From Bacillota bacterium (GTDB lineage: Bacteria > Bacillota > Clostridia > Lachnospirales > Lachnospiraceae), in the NCBI GenBank assembly GCA_023415475.1, contig JAEZKL010000193.1, positions 1 to 5,412 on the forward strand: a stretch of DNA of 5,412 nt, written 5' to 3'. The notes under the pieces are model-generated. The model was not told where the DNA came from. It did not search any database and worked only from the letters and a program-made list of their open reading frames with translations. The position numbers and the translations under genes are program-made. Within the stretch, counting starts at the first letter, position 1, and every line of letters starts with the position of its first letter. Below, piece by piece: positions 4,566 through 5,412 of the stretch.

Positions 4566-5412
4566 ATGGCTTTATTTGAATCATATGATAGAAGAATCAA
4601 TCAAATCAATGCTGCTTTAAACAGCTATGGCATTGCTTCCATCGAAGAAGCAGAGAAGATTACTAAGGATGCCGGACTTGATGTTTACAATATGATAAAG
4701 GGTATTCAGCCCATTTGTTTTGAAAATGCTTGCTGGGCATATATTGTTGGTGCAGCAATCGCAATCAAAAAAGGCTCCAGAAGAGCTGCTGATGCGGCTG
4801 CAGCAATCGGTGAAGGCTTACAGTCCTTCTGTATCCCCGGCTCCGTAGCGGATCAGAGAAAAGTTGGTTTAGGCCATGGTAACCTTGGTAAGATGTTATT
4901 GGAAGAGTCAACCGAATGCTTCTGTTTCTTAGCAGGACATGAGTCCTTCGCAGCTGCAGAGGGTGCGATCGGTATTGCTCAGTCCGCGAACAAGGTTAGA
5001 CAAAAGCCTTTAAGAGTTATCTTAAACGGTCTTGGTAAGGATGCAGCTCAGATCATCTCCCGTATCAACGGCTTTACCCATGTTGAGACAGAGATGGATT
5101 ATTATACAGGTGAAGTGAAGGAAGTTTCCCGTAAAGCTTACTCCAAGGGTCTTAGAGCAGCAGTTAACTGTTATGGTGCTAACGATGTAACCGAAGGTGT
5201 TGCTATCATGCACAAGGAAGGTGTAGACGTATCCATTACCGGTAACTCTACTAACCCCACCAGATTCCAGCATCCCGTAGCAGGAACCTATAAGAAGGAA
5301 TGTATTGATCTTGGTAAGAAGTACTTCTCCGTAGCAAGCGGTGGTGGTACCGGTAGAACACTTCATCCTGATAACATGGCAGCAGGTCCTGCTTCCTACG
5401 GTATGACAGATA
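4566..5412 (+). CDS. GGGtGRT-family protein, C-terminus beyond the window
   Basis: The first 282 codons are visible of a family that, from memory, is about 330 residues long. The start MALFESYDRRINQIN is preceded by AAAAGGAGG (core AGGAGG at 4551-4556) with nine bases of spacing, and lies 19 bases after the scaffold gene, so the two are co-transcribed. The family signature GGGTGRTLHP is at residues 259-268, followed by DNMAAGPASYG. Other features are a helical N-terminus (about 1-35), ICFENACW (50-57), an alanine-rich helix (72-81), a glycine-rich GLGHGNLGKM (101-110), the CxC pair C118/C120, and KPLRVILNGLGKDAAQI (147-163), which resembles a strand-turn-helix. Cysteines visible are C51, C56, C89, C118, C120, C202 and C246. 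No membrane segment or signal peptide is seen. The family is named only after its motif; I know of no demonstrated reaction. Adjacency to a scaffold protein suggests an iron-sulfur or metal-linked role, but that is inference. By hand count 23 of 32 glycine codons are GGT and none GGG, which suggests high expression. Confidence 0.9.
   Translation, partial: MALFESYDRRINQINAALNSYGIASIEEAEKITKDAGLDVYNMIKGIQPICFENACWAYIVGAAIAIKKGSRRAADAAAAIGEGLQSFCIPGSVADQRKVGLGHGNLGKMLLEESTECFCFLAGHESFAAAEGAIGIAQSANKVRQKPLRVILNGLGKDAAQIISRINGFTHVETEMDYYTGEVKEVSRKAYSKGLRAAVNCYGANDVTEGVAIMHKEGVDVSITGNSTNPTRFQHPVAGTYKKECIDLGKKYFSVASGGGTGRTLHPDNMAAGPASYGMTD

Noticed and set aside
5022..5366. Minus-strand open frame of 114 codons inside the GGGtGRT gene
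   Set aside because: It lies entirely within a well-supported gene on the other strand, and its translation shows no recognisable family. It is a shadow frame; the other shorter minus-strand frames inside the genes were dismissed for the same reason.
1..5412. CRISPR array, insertion sequence, phage or toxin-antitoxin content
   Set aside because: I saw no regularly spaced repeats, transposase or integrase motifs, or small paired genes on either strand.

Overview
The window looks like chromosomal DNA from an anaerobic Clostridia bacterium, most likely Lachnospiraceae. This rests on moderate-to-low GC, strong AGGAGG-type ribosome binding sites, and recognisable protein families: a single-domain LUD protein, a Firmicutes-type TopB, a GlmU-like left-handed beta-helix protein, and an IscU-like scaffold followed by a GGGtGRT protein. 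No mobile element, CRISPR array, tRNA or rRNA was seen. The taxonomic call comes from family memory, not from a search.

Layout: (1) 1-256, minus strand, holds the N-terminal 85 codons of a LUD-domain (lactate utilization type) protein; the rest lies outside the window. (2) 257-580 is a divergent intergenic region with candidate promoters for both flanking genes. (3) 581-2689 is a full-length topB-like DNA topoisomerase III with every type IA motif I looked for, an acidic insert, and no C-terminal zinc-finger region. (4) 2690-2861 is an intergenic region with two tandem sigma-A-like promoters; the second contains a 6+6 bp dyad. (5) 2862-3530 is a stand-alone left-handed beta-helix protein resembling the acetyltransferase half of GlmU; its start is best placed at 2862. 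(6) 3531-3853 is an intergenic region with a 21-bp-arm inverted repeat that is not an ordinary terminator, then a promoter whose -10 overlaps a short dyad, and a Shine-Dalgarno core placed in the loop of a small hairpin. (7) 3854-4546 and 4566-5412+ form a tight two-gene operon: an extended IscU/NifU-N-like scaffold protein and a GGGtGRT-family protein cut by the window end.

The first three genes are separate transcription units with no obvious shared pathway. The most interesting part is the last pair. An iron-sulfur scaffold relative with about 100 extra C-terminal residues is coupled to a cysteine-containing protein known only by its glycine-rich signature, under a promoter with its own operator-like dyad. 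Both genes favour GGT for glycine and never use GGG, which suggests strong expression. The biochemical role of the pair is, to my knowledge, not established.
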